Assembly: GCA_900766915.1 (NCBI GenBank)
Contig: CAAFXE010000257.1
Span: 1-64,000, forward strand
Length of the DNA: 64,000 nt
Reading direction: 5' to 3'
From: Lachnospiraceae bacterium
Lineage (GTDB): Bacteria; Bacillota; Clostridia; Lachnospirales; Lachnospiraceae
Positions 25,262 to 32,487 of this stretch are shown one piece after another. The stretch's first letter is position 1; each line of letters begins with the position of its first letter. Made by a program: the position numbers and the translations under genes. Below the pieces are notes generated by a model. That model did not search any database. It was not told the origin of the DNA and worked only from the letters and a program-made list of their open reading frames with translations.

Positions 25262-25537
25262 CTATTCCATTATGACAATTTTCTGCGGATCGTCTACAAT
25301 ACCAACGATACACGCATCTACTGGAGAATCCTGGTTGCCGCAGCCAACGCGTGCAGCGCTACCTTCTGCAACTAAAACAATGTCATTGTTTCCGGCACCT
25401 ACAGGGTCAACTGCCACGATTCTGGATTGCTCGCCTCCTGTTTTTACGAGAGGTTCCACAATCATAAATTTACTTCCGATAAGATTATCGTTTTTTCGTG
25501 TACAAATAACCGTACCGACTACTTTACCAATGATCAT
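25262..25537 (-). CDS. pduN: BMC-P pentameric vertex protein (EutN/CcmL/PduN family)
   Basis: A 91-residue pentamer that caps the twelve shell vertices. The EutN_CcmL fold is recognised by MIIGKVVGTVICTRKNDNLIG at the start (the first 20 residues hold the motif), VAVDPVGAGNNDIVLVAEG in the middle and the end VDDPQKIVI. Start at 25537 follows TTGGAGGAAAAT. It sits between pduL and pduS with gaps of 17 and 23 bp. Confidence 0.9.
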   Translation of the reverse strand: MIIGKVVGTVICTRKNDNLIGSKFMIVEPLVKTGGEQSRIVAVDPVGAGNNDIVLVAEGSAARVGCGNQDSPVDACIVGIVDDPQKIVIME

Positions 25538-25554
25538 ATTTTCCTCCAAAGTTT

Positions 25555-26202
25555 TTATTTGATCAGAATACCCATATCTTTTCCAATGCCGAGGCCGTTG
25601 GCTTCGTCTGTATCGATATGCATTTCCAATGTAAAGGTCGGGTCAACACGGATGATGACATCTTCCATGACACCGCCTCTGTCGTTATCAAATCTTACTT
25701 TTACTGACTGGCCATTTGTCACACCAAATCTTCTGGCATCATCCGGAGACATATGAATGTGGCGTTTTGCAACGATACATCCTTCTTCCAGATATACAAC
25801 TCCTTTTGGTCCGACAACTGCAATCGGAGCAGAACCTTCAATTTTTCCGGATTCTCTGATCGGAGCTTTGACTCCCAGTTTGATACAATCTGTTTTAGAG
25901 ATTTCTACCTGAGAAGCTTTACGGCAAGGTCCTAAGATTCTAACGTTTTCAATGGCACGAAGCTTTGTTCCAACTAAAGTTACCAGTTCATTGGATGCAA
26001 ACTGTCCGCCCATTAATTCTTTTTTCTTTGTCAGCTGATATCCTTTGCCAAACAGTTCATCTACATGCTCCTGGGTAAGGTGTACATGACGCGCAGAAAT
26101 TCCGATTGGAATTCTTTCTGTGCTTTCTGTTTCCTGGCAGGAATTTCTCAGCTGTTCAACAACCATTTTCGTGATTGCCTGAACTAATTGTTCCTGCTGC
26201 AT
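25555..26202 (-). CDS. pduL: phosphate propanoyltransferase PduL
   Basis: Converts acyl-CoA plus phosphate to acyl phosphate plus CoA, recycling CoA inside the microcompartment. 215 residues with two copies of the PduL beta-barrel. The two zinc sites are visible as ARHVHL (about residues 34-39) and AKRHIHM (about 144-150). The first 20 residues (QQEQLVQAITKMVVEQL) form an amphipathic helix of the encapsulation-peptide type, followed by a short linker. Positioned between BMC-H and BMC-P genes. Likely substrate here is lactyl-CoA or acetyl/propionyl-CoA, depending on the aldehyde dehydrogenase. Confidence 0.93.
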   Translation of the reverse strand: MQQEQLVQAITKMVVEQLRNSCQETESTERIPIGISARHVHLTQEHVDELFGKGYQLTKKKELMGGQFASNELVTLVGTKLRAIENVRILGPCRKASQVEISKTDCIKLGVKAPIRESGKIEGSAPIAVVGPKGVVYLEEGCIVAKRHIHMSPDDARRFGVTNGQSVKVRFDNDRGGVMEDVIIRVDPTFTLEMHIDTDEANGLGIGKDMGILIK

Positions 26203-26267
26203 AGATTACCTTCCTCTCTCATCCGTATTATGAAATACAGATATTATCTCAGCTGTAAATAGCCTGA

Positions 26268-26546
26268 TTATTTGATCTGTGGAAGGATGTTTTCAACATC
26301 AGTATGTGGTCTTGGGATTACATGTACTGCAATGACTTCGCCTAATCTTGCTGCACTTGCGCTTCCTGCTTCAACTGCTGCCTTTACTGCGCCGACATCA
26401 CCACGTACCATAACACTTACAAGACCGCTTCCGATTTTTTCTGTTCCAACTAAAACAACGTTCGCTGCTTTTAACATTGCATCTGCTGCTTCAATAGATG
26501 CGATCAGACCTCTTGTTTCGATCATTCCTAATGCCTGAAGTTCCAT
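26268..26546 (-). CDS. BMC-H hexameric shell protein
   Basis: A 92-residue single-domain shell hexamer of the PduA/PduJ type (ALGMIETRGLIASIEAADAML at the start, GDVGAVKAAVEAG in the middle). It is nearly identical to the product of 27001-27279 (about 85 percent by eye), so the two are recent paralogues. AGGAGG precedes ATG. Confidence 0.92.
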   Translation of the reverse strand: MELQALGMIETRGLIASIEAADAMLKAANVVLVGTEKIGSGLVSVMVRGDVGAVKAAVEAGSASAARLGEVIAVHVIPRPHTDVENILPQIK

Positions 26547-26581
26547 GATATTCCTCCTATTGGATCCATAAATTCCATTGA

Positions 26582-26875
26582 TTACAGGAATTTATGTTTC
26601 TTCATACTCATTTCTATAAGCTTCATTGTTTCTTCATGTGGATTTGCGATGATCGCAGATGCCACAATATTTCCTTTTGCATTCAGTTTCGCACTTTCCA
26701 CTGCTGCTGTCACCGCAGAAACCTCACCCTGAATCACACAGGTTACCAGGCGGCCGCCCAGTTTTTTCTCCCATGTCAGGAACTTTACTTCTGCTGCTTT
26801 GAGCATCACGTCAATTGCTTCAACCGCATCTGCTAAATTGGGTAACTCAATTAATCCTATTGATTTTGCTTTCAT
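26582..26875 (-). CDS. divergent BMC-H shell protein
   Basis: A 97-residue BMC-domain protein, from the second ATG (26875), which has AAGGGA at the right distance; the ATG six bases earlier has none. It differs from its neighbours: start KAKSIGLIELPNLADAVEAID and a C-terminal NPHEETMKLIEMSMKKH extension. The pore loop region also differs (KKLGGRLVTCVIQGEV), so a different pore selectivity is likely. It may be a minor shell tile. Confidence 0.85.
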   Translation of the reverse strand: MKAKSIGLIELPNLADAVEAIDVMLKAAEVKFLTWEKKLGGRLVTCVIQGEVSAVTAAVESAKLNAKGNIVASAIIANPHEETMKLIEMSMKKHKFL

Positions 26876-26900
26876 ACGCATTCCCTTTTTTAACGCGGTC

Positions 26901-26927
26901 TACAGCGGATTATGAAAATCCGCTGTA
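26901..26927 (-). other. intercistronic stem-loop in the BMC operon
   Basis: TACAGCGGATT (26901-26911) and AATCCGCTGTA (26917-26927) form a perfect 11-bp stem between two BMC-H genes. There is no T run on the minus strand. It is likely an mRNA stability or processing element rather than a terminator. Confidence 0.6.
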
Positions 26928-26941
26928 CCCTGATTCATTTC

Positions 26942-26980
26942 GTAACTGTCTGCTTCCAACGGTGCTATGTAAACAGTTAC
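26942..26980. repeat. GTAACTGT-type intergenic inverted repeat inside the BMC operon
   Basis: GTAACTGT (26942-26949) and ACAGTTAC (26973-26980) are 8-bp arms, of the same type as 21069-21112 and 35311-35354. Confidence 0.55.
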
Positions 26981-27000
26981 GGCTCTTACTGATTATTTTA

Positions 27001-27279
27001 TTATTTGATAACTGGTAAGATTGTTTCTACATCGCTGTGTGGTCTTGGGATTACATGTACTGCTACAAGTTCGCCAAGTCTGCTTGCTGCTGCGGAACCA
27101 GCTTCTACTGCAGATTTAACAGCTCCAACGTCTCCACGTACCATAACTGTTACAAGTCCGCTACCGATTTTTTCTGTTCCGATTAATTTAACGTCTGCAG
27201 ATTTAACCATTGCATCTGATGCTTCGATTGCTGCTACTAAACCTCTTGTTTCGATCATTCCTAATGCCTGTAAATTCAT
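27001..27279 (-). CDS. BMC-H hexameric shell protein
   Basis: A 92-residue PduA/PduJ-type shell hexamer (LQALGMIETRGLVAAIEASD, then GDVGAVKSAVEAG). Very close paralogue of the 26268-26546 product; presumably the two are the bulk facet proteins. A strong AAGGAGG site precedes ATG. Surrounding gaps of 109-125 bp hold hairpins, larger than elsewhere in the operon, which may raise the level of this message. Confidence 0.92.
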   Translation of the reverse strand: MNLQALGMIETRGLVAAIEASDAMVKSADVKLIGTEKIGSGLVTVMVRGDVGAVKSAVEAGSAAASRLGELVAVHVIPRPHSDVETILPVIK

Positions 27280-27309
27280 ACTAATATCCTCCTTGGGGCT
27301 TTGCCCTTT

Positions 27310-27388
27310 TTATTTGTTATAACTTGTGGTAAGTAAAAATTTGCTTCACAAATTTTACCAGTACTCAACATTTCTTCGAAACGTTGAG
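27310..27388 (-). other. two tandem stem-loops between BMC-H genes
   Basis: An 11-bp stem CTCAACATTTC / GAAACGTTGAG (27364-27374, 27378-27388) directly follows a stop codon. A second stem, GTAAAAATTTG with CAAATTTTAC (one-base bulge), lies near 27326-27350. Neither has a strong T run. They probably set relative mRNA stability of shell genes. Confidence 0.5.
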
Positions 27389-27694
27389 CTAGATAGCGCT
27401 GATTTTCAGCATTTTCTCCGTTTCAATATCCGGTGCTGAATTCATATGCTTTGTAACGACTCCGGTAACGCTCTTTGCTGCTGCTTCTGCCGCTTCCAAT
27501 GCACTTTCAACATCTGCTACCGGTCCTCTGATCTTTAAGCACATGATAAGTGGTACCGGAAGAGAATCTGCGTTTGCCGGTTTGTTCTTGTCCAAAGGAT
27601 CAATGGTTACATTTCCGGCTTTTGCTGCTGCATCAGCTGCCACCAAAGCTGCAACACAGCCATATACTTCTAAGTAGCCTACTGCCTGAGCCAT
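27389..27694 (-). CDS. BMC-H shell protein with insertion
   Basis: A 101-residue single BMC domain (AVGYLEVYGCVAALVAADAA start). Compared with PduA-type it carries an insertion of about 9 residues (PLDKNKPANADSLPVP) before the LKIRGPVADVESAL strand-helix, and a Cys in the first helix. It is the first shell gene of the operon and follows the alcohol dehydrogenase by 14 bp. Confidence 0.88.
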   Translation of the reverse strand: MAQAVGYLEVYGCVAALVAADAAAKAGNVTIDPLDKNKPANADSLPVPLIMCLKIRGPVADVESALEAAEAAAKSVTGVVTKHMNSAPDIETEKMLKISAI

Positions 27695-27708
27695 ACCAAT
27701 TCTCCTTA

Positions 27709-28926
27709 CTATTCGTTAATGATAGCGATCTTAAGACCTGCCATTGCAAGGTTTGTCTTATGAGCTTCATTAATATCTTCAAGTTTGAATCTGTGTGTGA
27801 TCAGCTTGCTTAACGGAAGTCCGATCTGTTTTGCACTCTTTAAGAAATCAAATGTGGTAGCGTAGTCTCTTAAGGTGTATACCCAGGAACCAACCGTTGT
27901 GATTTCTTTAGAGCAGATATCAAAGTGTGGATTGATGGTAGCATCTCCACCATTGATGAAGAATCCAAGTTCGCAAAGACCGCCGCCGTTTCTGATGAAT
28001 TTGTAGATGTTTGCATGAGCAACAGGGCTTCCTGTACACTGGAATGCAAAATCTGCAAGATATCCGCCGAAGGATGCTTTTACGCCTTCTGTTAAAGCTT
28101 CCAGACCCTTATGATCTTTGAAGTTTACTGTTGCGGAAGCACCAAGTTCTTTTGCGAAATCAAGACGTTTCTGTTCGCCATCAACTGCTGTGATATTCTG
28201 AATACCCATTGTCTTTAAGATTGCGATACAGATCAGACCGATTGGTCCGCATCCCTGAACAACAACTCTGGAGTTGAATCTTAAAATACCGGTCGTTTTT
28301 GCTCTCTCTACTGCGTGGATCAAAACTGCACAAGGCTCAATTAAGATACGGGAATCCAGATCAAGGTCGCTTACGTTAAAGATGGTAGATCCGCCTCTGA
28401 CTACAATATAGTCTGCGAACCATCCGTTGAGATGAATATCATCATCCGGAAGTAATCCGTATACGTCAGCGCCGCCAACATTCTGTTTGTTTAAATCGAA
28501 CATTGTGATGTCCGGGTTATCTTTGAAGATCATACAGGTAACAACCTTGTCACCAACTGCAAGTGGTTTTCCTGCACTGTCCTTCTTAACATTTTTACCC
28601 ATTTTTACGATTTCACCGGTACCTTCATGTCCAAGTACCAATGGAATCAGACCAAATGGATCTCTCTTGAATTCGTGAGCATCTGTACCGCAGATACCAC
28701 ATCCTTCTACTTTTACAAGAATATCATCATCACCGATGGTCGGGATTGGATATTCTTTAATTTCATAATTTTCCAGTGCTGTTAACATAGCAACTCTGGA
28801 TGTTGCAGGAATCGCGCCGCCTGCTGCTTTGGCAGGTGCTGCGGCGGCTTTAGGTGCCGGAGCATCTTTGCCCTGCATTTCAGCTAAGACCTGCGCAACG
28901 ATCTGTTCAATATTTAAATCTGCCAT
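27709..28926 (-). CDS. Zn-dependent alcohol dehydrogenase (MDR) with encapsulation peptide
   Basis: A 405-residue medium-chain dehydrogenase/reductase predicted to interconvert lactaldehyde or another aldehyde with its alcohol, regenerating NAD+ inside the shell. Residues 1-18 (MADLNIEQIVAQVLAEMQ) are an amphipathic encapsulation helix, then an Ala/Pro/Lys linker to residue about 42. Catalytic zinc ligands are CGICGTDAHEF (Cys about 92) and GHEGTGEI (His-Glu about 118). The Rossmann motif is VVQGCGPIGLICIAI (about 223-237). The four-cysteine structural zinc lobe of classical enzymes is not seen. It is 11 bp downstream of the aldehyde dehydrogenase. Exact substrate is inferred. Confidence 0.88.
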   Translation of the reverse strand: MADLNIEQIVAQVLAEMQGKDAPAPKAAAAPAKAAGGAIPATSRVAMLTALENYEIKEYPIPTIGDDDILVKVEGCGICGTDAHEFKRDPFGLIPLVLGHEGTGEIVKMGKNVKKDSAGKPLAVGDKVVTCMIFKDNPDITMFDLNKQNVGGADVYGLLPDDDIHLNGWFADYIVVRGGSTIFNVSDLDLDSRILIEPCAVLIHAVERAKTTGILRFNSRVVVQGCGPIGLICIAILKTMGIQNITAVDGEQKRLDFAKELGASATVNFKDHKGLEALTEGVKASFGGYLADFAFQCTGSPVAHANIYKFIRNGGGLCELGFFINGGDATINPHFDICSKEITTVGSWVYTLRDYATTFDFLKSAKQIGLPLSKLITHRFKLEDINEAHKTNLAMAGLKIAIINE

Positions 28927-28937
28927 GTCGATTTCTC

Positions 28938-30383
28938 CTATCTAATACATAATGCGTCAACCATGACACATCTTCTGCTCTTTGTAAAGGATTTTGCAGA
29001 AGTAAGACCCTCACCTGTACGGCTGCAGATTGTGAAGGTTGGATATCCTTCTCCACCAAATCCGAGTGCTGCATAGGATGGACCGTTCTTTACGAAAATA
29101 GCGGTATCCAGTGTCTTGCCGTATTTTGTCAGGTTCTGAATGTTTGTTGAATGCATATGTGCGGAATGTCTGTTTCCATGTTCAAGGATCAATGCTGTTT
29201 CGATACCTTCATCAACATTTTTAACTCTTACAATACCAAGGATCGGCATCATGAGTTCTTCCCAGATCAATGGATGTTCTTTTTCGCCTTCGAAGATGAT
29301 ACATCTGATGTCATCTCCTACAGTGACTCCGATCATTCCCAACAGAACTTTTGCGCTTCTTCCAACGCATTTTCTGTTCAATGTATATTTGCCGTTCTTT
29401 TCGATCAGAACTGTCTGTACCAGCTTGTCTACTTCTTCTTTGCTTGCATGATAGCAACCATTCTGTTCCATGTAGTAGATCAGTTCATCTGCAATGGTAT
29501 CTACTGCGATAACTTCTTTTTCTGCGATACATGGAAGGTTGTTATCAAAAGTACATCCGTTAACGATGTCTTCCGCAGCCTTTGGAATGATTGCTGTTTC
29601 GTCAACCAATACAGGCGGGTTACCTGCACCGGCACCCATAGCTCTCTTTCCTGAGGAAAGAACAGTTGTAACAACTCCCGGACCGCCTGTTGCACAAAGT
29701 AAAGAAATATCCTTATGTGAGAAGATTACTTTACTTACCTCCATGGTAGGCTCTTTTACTGCAACTGCGATGTTTTCCGGTCCGCCAACTTCCACACTTG
29801 CACGGTTGATCATATCAATTGCAAGATTGGATACATTCTTTGCGGATGGATGCGGAGCGAATACAACAGTGTTTCCTGCTGCAATCATACCCATAGAGTT
29901 ACAGATTACTGTCTCTGACGGGTTTGTAGAAGGACAAACAGCACCAATGACTCCGAATGGTCCCTGTTCTACTAAAGTTAAACCTCTGTCTCCGGACCAT
30001 GCGATGGTACTTAAGTCTTCTGTACCTGGTGTTTTTTCAGCCACCAGCTGATGTTTCAAAATTTTGTGACCAACATTGCCCATTCCGGTTTCTTCAACAC
30101 CAAGTTCTGCAAAAAGCTTTGCGTTTTCCAGTGTTTTTTTACGGATATTAGCAATGATCTTTTCTCTAAATTCAAGAGGCATCGGCTGGATTTCTTTTTG
30201 AGCTTTCTTAGCTGCTGCAATCGCATCTTCGATATCATCAAAGATACCCATCAGCTTTCTGTTAGCGATGGATGCTAATGTAGATGCTGCAGGAGCTTCG
30301 GCGGCTTCTGTTTTTGTAGGTGCGTTCATTCCCTGAAGAACGCTTCGAACGATATTTTGAATTTCCTGTTCGTTAATAGCCAC
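28938..30383 (-). CDS. pduP: CoA-acylating aldehyde dehydrogenase (PduP-type)
   Basis: Oxidises the compartment's aldehyde to acyl-CoA with NAD+. 481 residues from a GTG start (GGGGG 8 bp upstream). Catalytic cysteine lies in CTFDNNLPCIAEKEVIAVD (Cys about 279; the visible motif is NLPCIAEKE). The nucleotide-binding region shows GPFGVIGAVCPSTNPSET-type residues near 138-155. The N-terminal 20 residues (AINEQEIQNIVRSVLQGM) are an encapsulation peptide followed by a Thr/Ala linker. Such N-terminal placement is typical of PduP, whereas many glycyl-radical-type loci use C-terminal tags. Likely product is lactyl-CoA if the aldolase makes lactaldehyde. Confidence 0.92.
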   Translation of the reverse strand: MAINEQEIQNIVRSVLQGMNAPTKTEAAEAPAASTLASIANRKLMGIFDDIEDAIAAAKKAQKEIQPMPLEFREKIIANIRKKTLENAKLFAELGVEETGMGNVGHKILKHQLVAEKTPGTEDLSTIAWSGDRGLTLVEQGPFGVIGAVCPSTNPSETVICNSMGMIAAGNTVVFAPHPSAKNVSNLAIDMINRASVEVGGPENIAVAVKEPTMEVSKVIFSHKDISLLCATGGPGVVTTVLSSGKRAMGAGAGNPPVLVDETAIIPKAAEDIVNGCTFDNNLPCIAEKEVIAVDTIADELIYYMEQNGCYHASKEEVDKLVQTVLIEKNGKYTLNRKCVGRSAKVLLGMIGVTVGDDIRCIIFEGEKEHPLIWEELMMPILGIVRVKNVDEGIETALILEHGNRHSAHMHSTNIQNLTKYGKTLDTAIFVKNGPSYAALGFGGEGYPTFTICSRTGEGLTSAKSFTKSRRCVMVDALCIR

Positions 30384-30423
30384 GATTTATTCCCCCTGTA
30401 ATCTTTTTACCCTGACAAAGAGA

Positions 30424-31236
30424 TTACATCTGAGATAATACTCTCTTTGTAACTTCAGCAACGATTGCTTCAATGTTCTTACCTTCGCCTGCACAAGCTC
30501 CTGAAGCAGATTTGCAGGAATGGCAGCCTTTGCATCCGGCTGGGTTATCTTTGTTGATCTCAGCGCAGAGGTTTGCAGGATGTTTTCCCGGAAGACCCAT
30601 TTTTCTTCTGATTTCGTATAATTTTTCGATAGTAGCTTTATCGAATTCCTTTGGTCCGCCTAACTGACGAGCTTTGTATAATAATTCTGCGTAGAATTCA
30701 ACGGATTCCATTTTGTGGTATGCAGCAAGAAGGTCTGTAGACCATGTTAAAGCACCATGGCTTTCAAGTAAAACTGCATCGTAATATGGAAGGAATTTTT
30801 CTACTGCGTCCGGGATTTCCATTGTAGATGGTGTTCCGTAAGGAGCGATTGGAACACATCCAAGTGCGATAACAGCTTCCGGCATGATTGGCTGTGTTAA
30901 TGGAATACCTGCAATAGCGAATGCTGTAGCATAAGATGGATGAGCATGTACAACAGATCCAACGTCCGGTCTGCATTTGTAAACTCTCATGTGCATTTTG
31001 ATTTCAGATGAAGGTCTGAAGTTTCCGTTTGCCTGAATGGTGTTACCATCTTTATCTACTTTACAGATGTACTCAGGTGTCATGAAACCTTTAGAAACAC
31101 CTGTAGGTGTGCAAAGGAATTCATTGTCATTGAGTTTTACGGAAATGTTACCATCATTTGCAGCAACCATTCCTCTGTCATAGATACGTTTACCTATGTC
31201 ACAAATTTGTTTTTTGATTTCGTACTCGTTAGCCAT
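30424..31236 (-). CDS. class II aldolase (fuculose/rhamnulose-1-phosphate type) with Cys-rich tail
   Basis: A 270-residue zinc aldolase expected to cleave fuculose-1-phosphate (or a related deoxyketose phosphate) to dihydroxyacetone phosphate and lactaldehyde. Motifs: GNISVKL (about 26-32), CTPTGVSKGF, zinc ligands HAHPS (about 93-97) and LLESHGALTWS (His about 155). The usual catalytic fold ends near residue 215. Beyond it lies an unusual cysteine cluster (C-x11-C-x2-C-x2-C-x6-C, within CKGCHSCKSASGAC) and then a C-terminal encapsulation helix NIEAIVAEVTKRVLSQM. It is the first gene of the BMC operon, with promoter 31292-31320. Substrate specificity (fuculose or rhamnulose phosphate) cannot be fixed by eye. 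Confidence 0.87.
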   Translation of the reverse strand: MANEYEIKKQICDIGKRIYDRGMVAANDGNISVKLNDNEFLCTPTGVSKGFMTPEYICKVDKDGNTIQANGNFRPSSEIKMHMRVYKCRPDVGSVVHAHPSYATAFAIAGIPLTQPIMPEAVIALGCVPIAPYGTPSTMEIPDAVEKFLPYYDAVLLESHGALTWSTDLLAAYHKMESVEFYAELLYKARQLGGPKEFDKATIEKLYEIRRKMGLPGKHPANLCAEINKDNPAGCKGCHSCKSASGACAGEGKNIEAIVAEVTKRVLSQM

Positions 31237-31291
31237 ACTAAAAAATCCTCCTTAATGTGTGTTTGTGTGGTTTTATTTCTGTTTTGTCAAC

Positions 31292-31320
31292 ATTCTAACA
31301 CTTTTTCTGTTAAAAATCAA
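31292..31320 (-). promoter_or_regulatory. BMC operon promoter
   Basis: On the minus strand TTGATT (31320-31315) and TAGAAT (31297-31292) are separated by 17 bp. It lies about 55 bp upstream of the aldolase start and downstream of the hairpin. Confidence 0.72.
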
Positions 31321-31348
31321 TGGTTTTGGAAATATTTTTGCAATTTAC

Positions 31349-31386
31349 AAAAAAGCCCGAAAAATCAATGTTTTTCGGGCTTTTTT
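31349..31386. terminator. bidirectional terminator between rpoZ and the BMC operon
   Basis: Perfect 16-bp arms AAAAAAGCCCGAAAAA (31349-31364) and complement (31371-31386) with a 6-base loop, A-run on one side and T-run on the other. It should end the yicC-gmk-rpoZ transcript and shield the BMC promoter from read-through. Confidence 0.86.
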
Positions 31387-31572
31387 AAGGTTTTTTCCTT
31401 TTCTGTTTTCCTGTTTTTTTCAAATCAACACAATCCAACAAAATCCCAAATATTGGTTTTCTGTTGTTTTGACACCAAAATTGTGGTTTTGTGCTTATTG
31501 TACAGATTCTTCCAAAACCGCATTTATTCCTTGGACATTTTGAATAGTGACCTCTAAACAAGCACCATCTTC

Positions 31573-31836
31573 TTATGATTCCTCAGCTGCTTTTTCTTCC
31601 TCGCAGTTGTTTTCTGCAAGAATATGGATTTTCTCTTTTGCAAGTTCTTCAATGGCAATAGAAAGAGACTTTTTACCGGCTGCTTTTACCTGTGGTTTTG
31701 CACCGGACACCAGCTGACGTGCTCTCTTACTTGTAGCCATAACAATAGAGTATCTGCTGTTAACTACCGGAGTTTCTCCTTCTTCTACTTCTTTGTTTAC
31801 AACGTTCATTAAATCTGAGTATGATGGATGTAACAT
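31573..31836 (-). CDS. rpoZ: RNA polymerase omega subunit
   Basis: Small subunit that helps RNA polymerase assembly. 87 residues: MLHPSYSDLMNVVNKEVEEG, then NSRYSIVMATSKRARQLVSG (conserved R-Y-x-x-V-x-x-x-A-x-R-A-R-Q core). Third gene of yicC-gmk-rpoZ; it starts 2 bp after the gmk stop. The acidic tail (EEEKAAEES) is usual. Confidence 0.93.
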   Translation of the reverse strand: MLHPSYSDLMNVVNKEVEEGETPVVNSRYSIVMATSKRARQLVSGAKPQVKAAGKKSLSIAIEELAKEKIHILAENNCEEEKAAEES

Positions 31837-31838
31837 AT

Positions 31839-32471
31839 TTATTCCCCTTTCGAAAATTTACTGATCTGTTTTCTTAATTCGTCTACATCTTTTTGTCTTC
31901 TGGACATTTTCCAGCCTGCGCTCTGAATCATCCGGTGAACAGTTTCCACACATTCATCCAGGTCATCATTGACCACAAGATAATCATACTGTTCGATTCC
32001 TTTCGATTCTTCCACTGCTCTTGCAAGTCGTCTTTCAATAACTTCCGCACTTTCTGTGCCACGGTCCGTCAGACGCTGTTTTAATACATCTGCACTTGGT
32101 GGTGCGATAAATAACAGCAGTGCATCCGGAAACTGCTCTTTAATATGGAGTGCTCCCTGAATTTCAATCTCCAGGATTACATCCCGGCCCTCCGACAGCT
32201 GCTCTTCCACATATTTTTTCGGTGTTCCGTAGTAGTTGCCCACATAGCAGGCATACTCCAGAAATTCATTTTCTTCAATCATTTTTTCAAATTCTTCTTT
32301 GGTTTTGAAGAAATATTCCCTGCCGTCAACCTCTGTTGGCCTTGGCTGTCTGGTGGTTGCCGAAATGGAAAGTGCATAGGAATCATATCTTCCCAGCAGT
32401 TCTTTCATTACCGTACCTTTTCCTGTACCGGCAAATCCGGAAACCACTACCAGTGTTCCCTGTTTTTTCAT
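31839..32471 (-). CDS. gmk: guanylate kinase
   Basis: Phosphorylates GMP to GDP. 210 residues from ATG at 32471 (GAGGAA upstream); an in-frame extension to 32525 overlaps yicC and is rejected. The P-loop is SGFAGTGKGTV, the Lachnospiraceae-like form of GxxxxGKxT. Also seen: GMP-binding SISATTRQPRPTEVDGREYFF (about residues 34-54, the core shown by TTRQPRPTEVDGREY) and the DVILEIEIQGALHIKEQFP stretch. Sits between yicC and rpoZ, a common gene order. Confidence 0.95.
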   Translation of the reverse strand: MKKQGTLVVVSGFAGTGKGTVMKELLGRYDSYALSISATTRQPRPTEVDGREYFFKTKEEFEKMIEENEFLEYACYVGNYYGTPKKYVEEQLSEGRDVILEIEIQGALHIKEQFPDALLLFIAPPSADVLKQRLTDRGTESAEVIERRLARAVEESKGIEQYDYLVVNDDLDECVETVHRMIQSAGWKMSRRQKDVDELRKQISKFSKGE

Positions 32472-32487
32472 AGATCTTCGTTCCTCT

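Larger units (their letters stand above)
31237..31572. promoter_or_regulatory. BMC operon control region
   Basis: 336 bp without a gene, between the aldolase and rpoZ. It holds the BMC promoter (31292-31320), a perfect 16-bp hairpin (31349-31386) and four copies of TTTCTGTT on the plus strand (31276, 31304, 31400, 31458; AACAGAAA on the coding strand). The copies sit on both sides of the hairpin and around the promoter, as DeoR-type operators might. No B12 riboswitch is visible. Confidence 0.6.

Noticed and set aside
31237..31572. Cobalamin riboswitch upstream of the BMC operon
   Set aside because: No B12-box-like sequence is visible, and the leader after the promoter is only about 50 nt.
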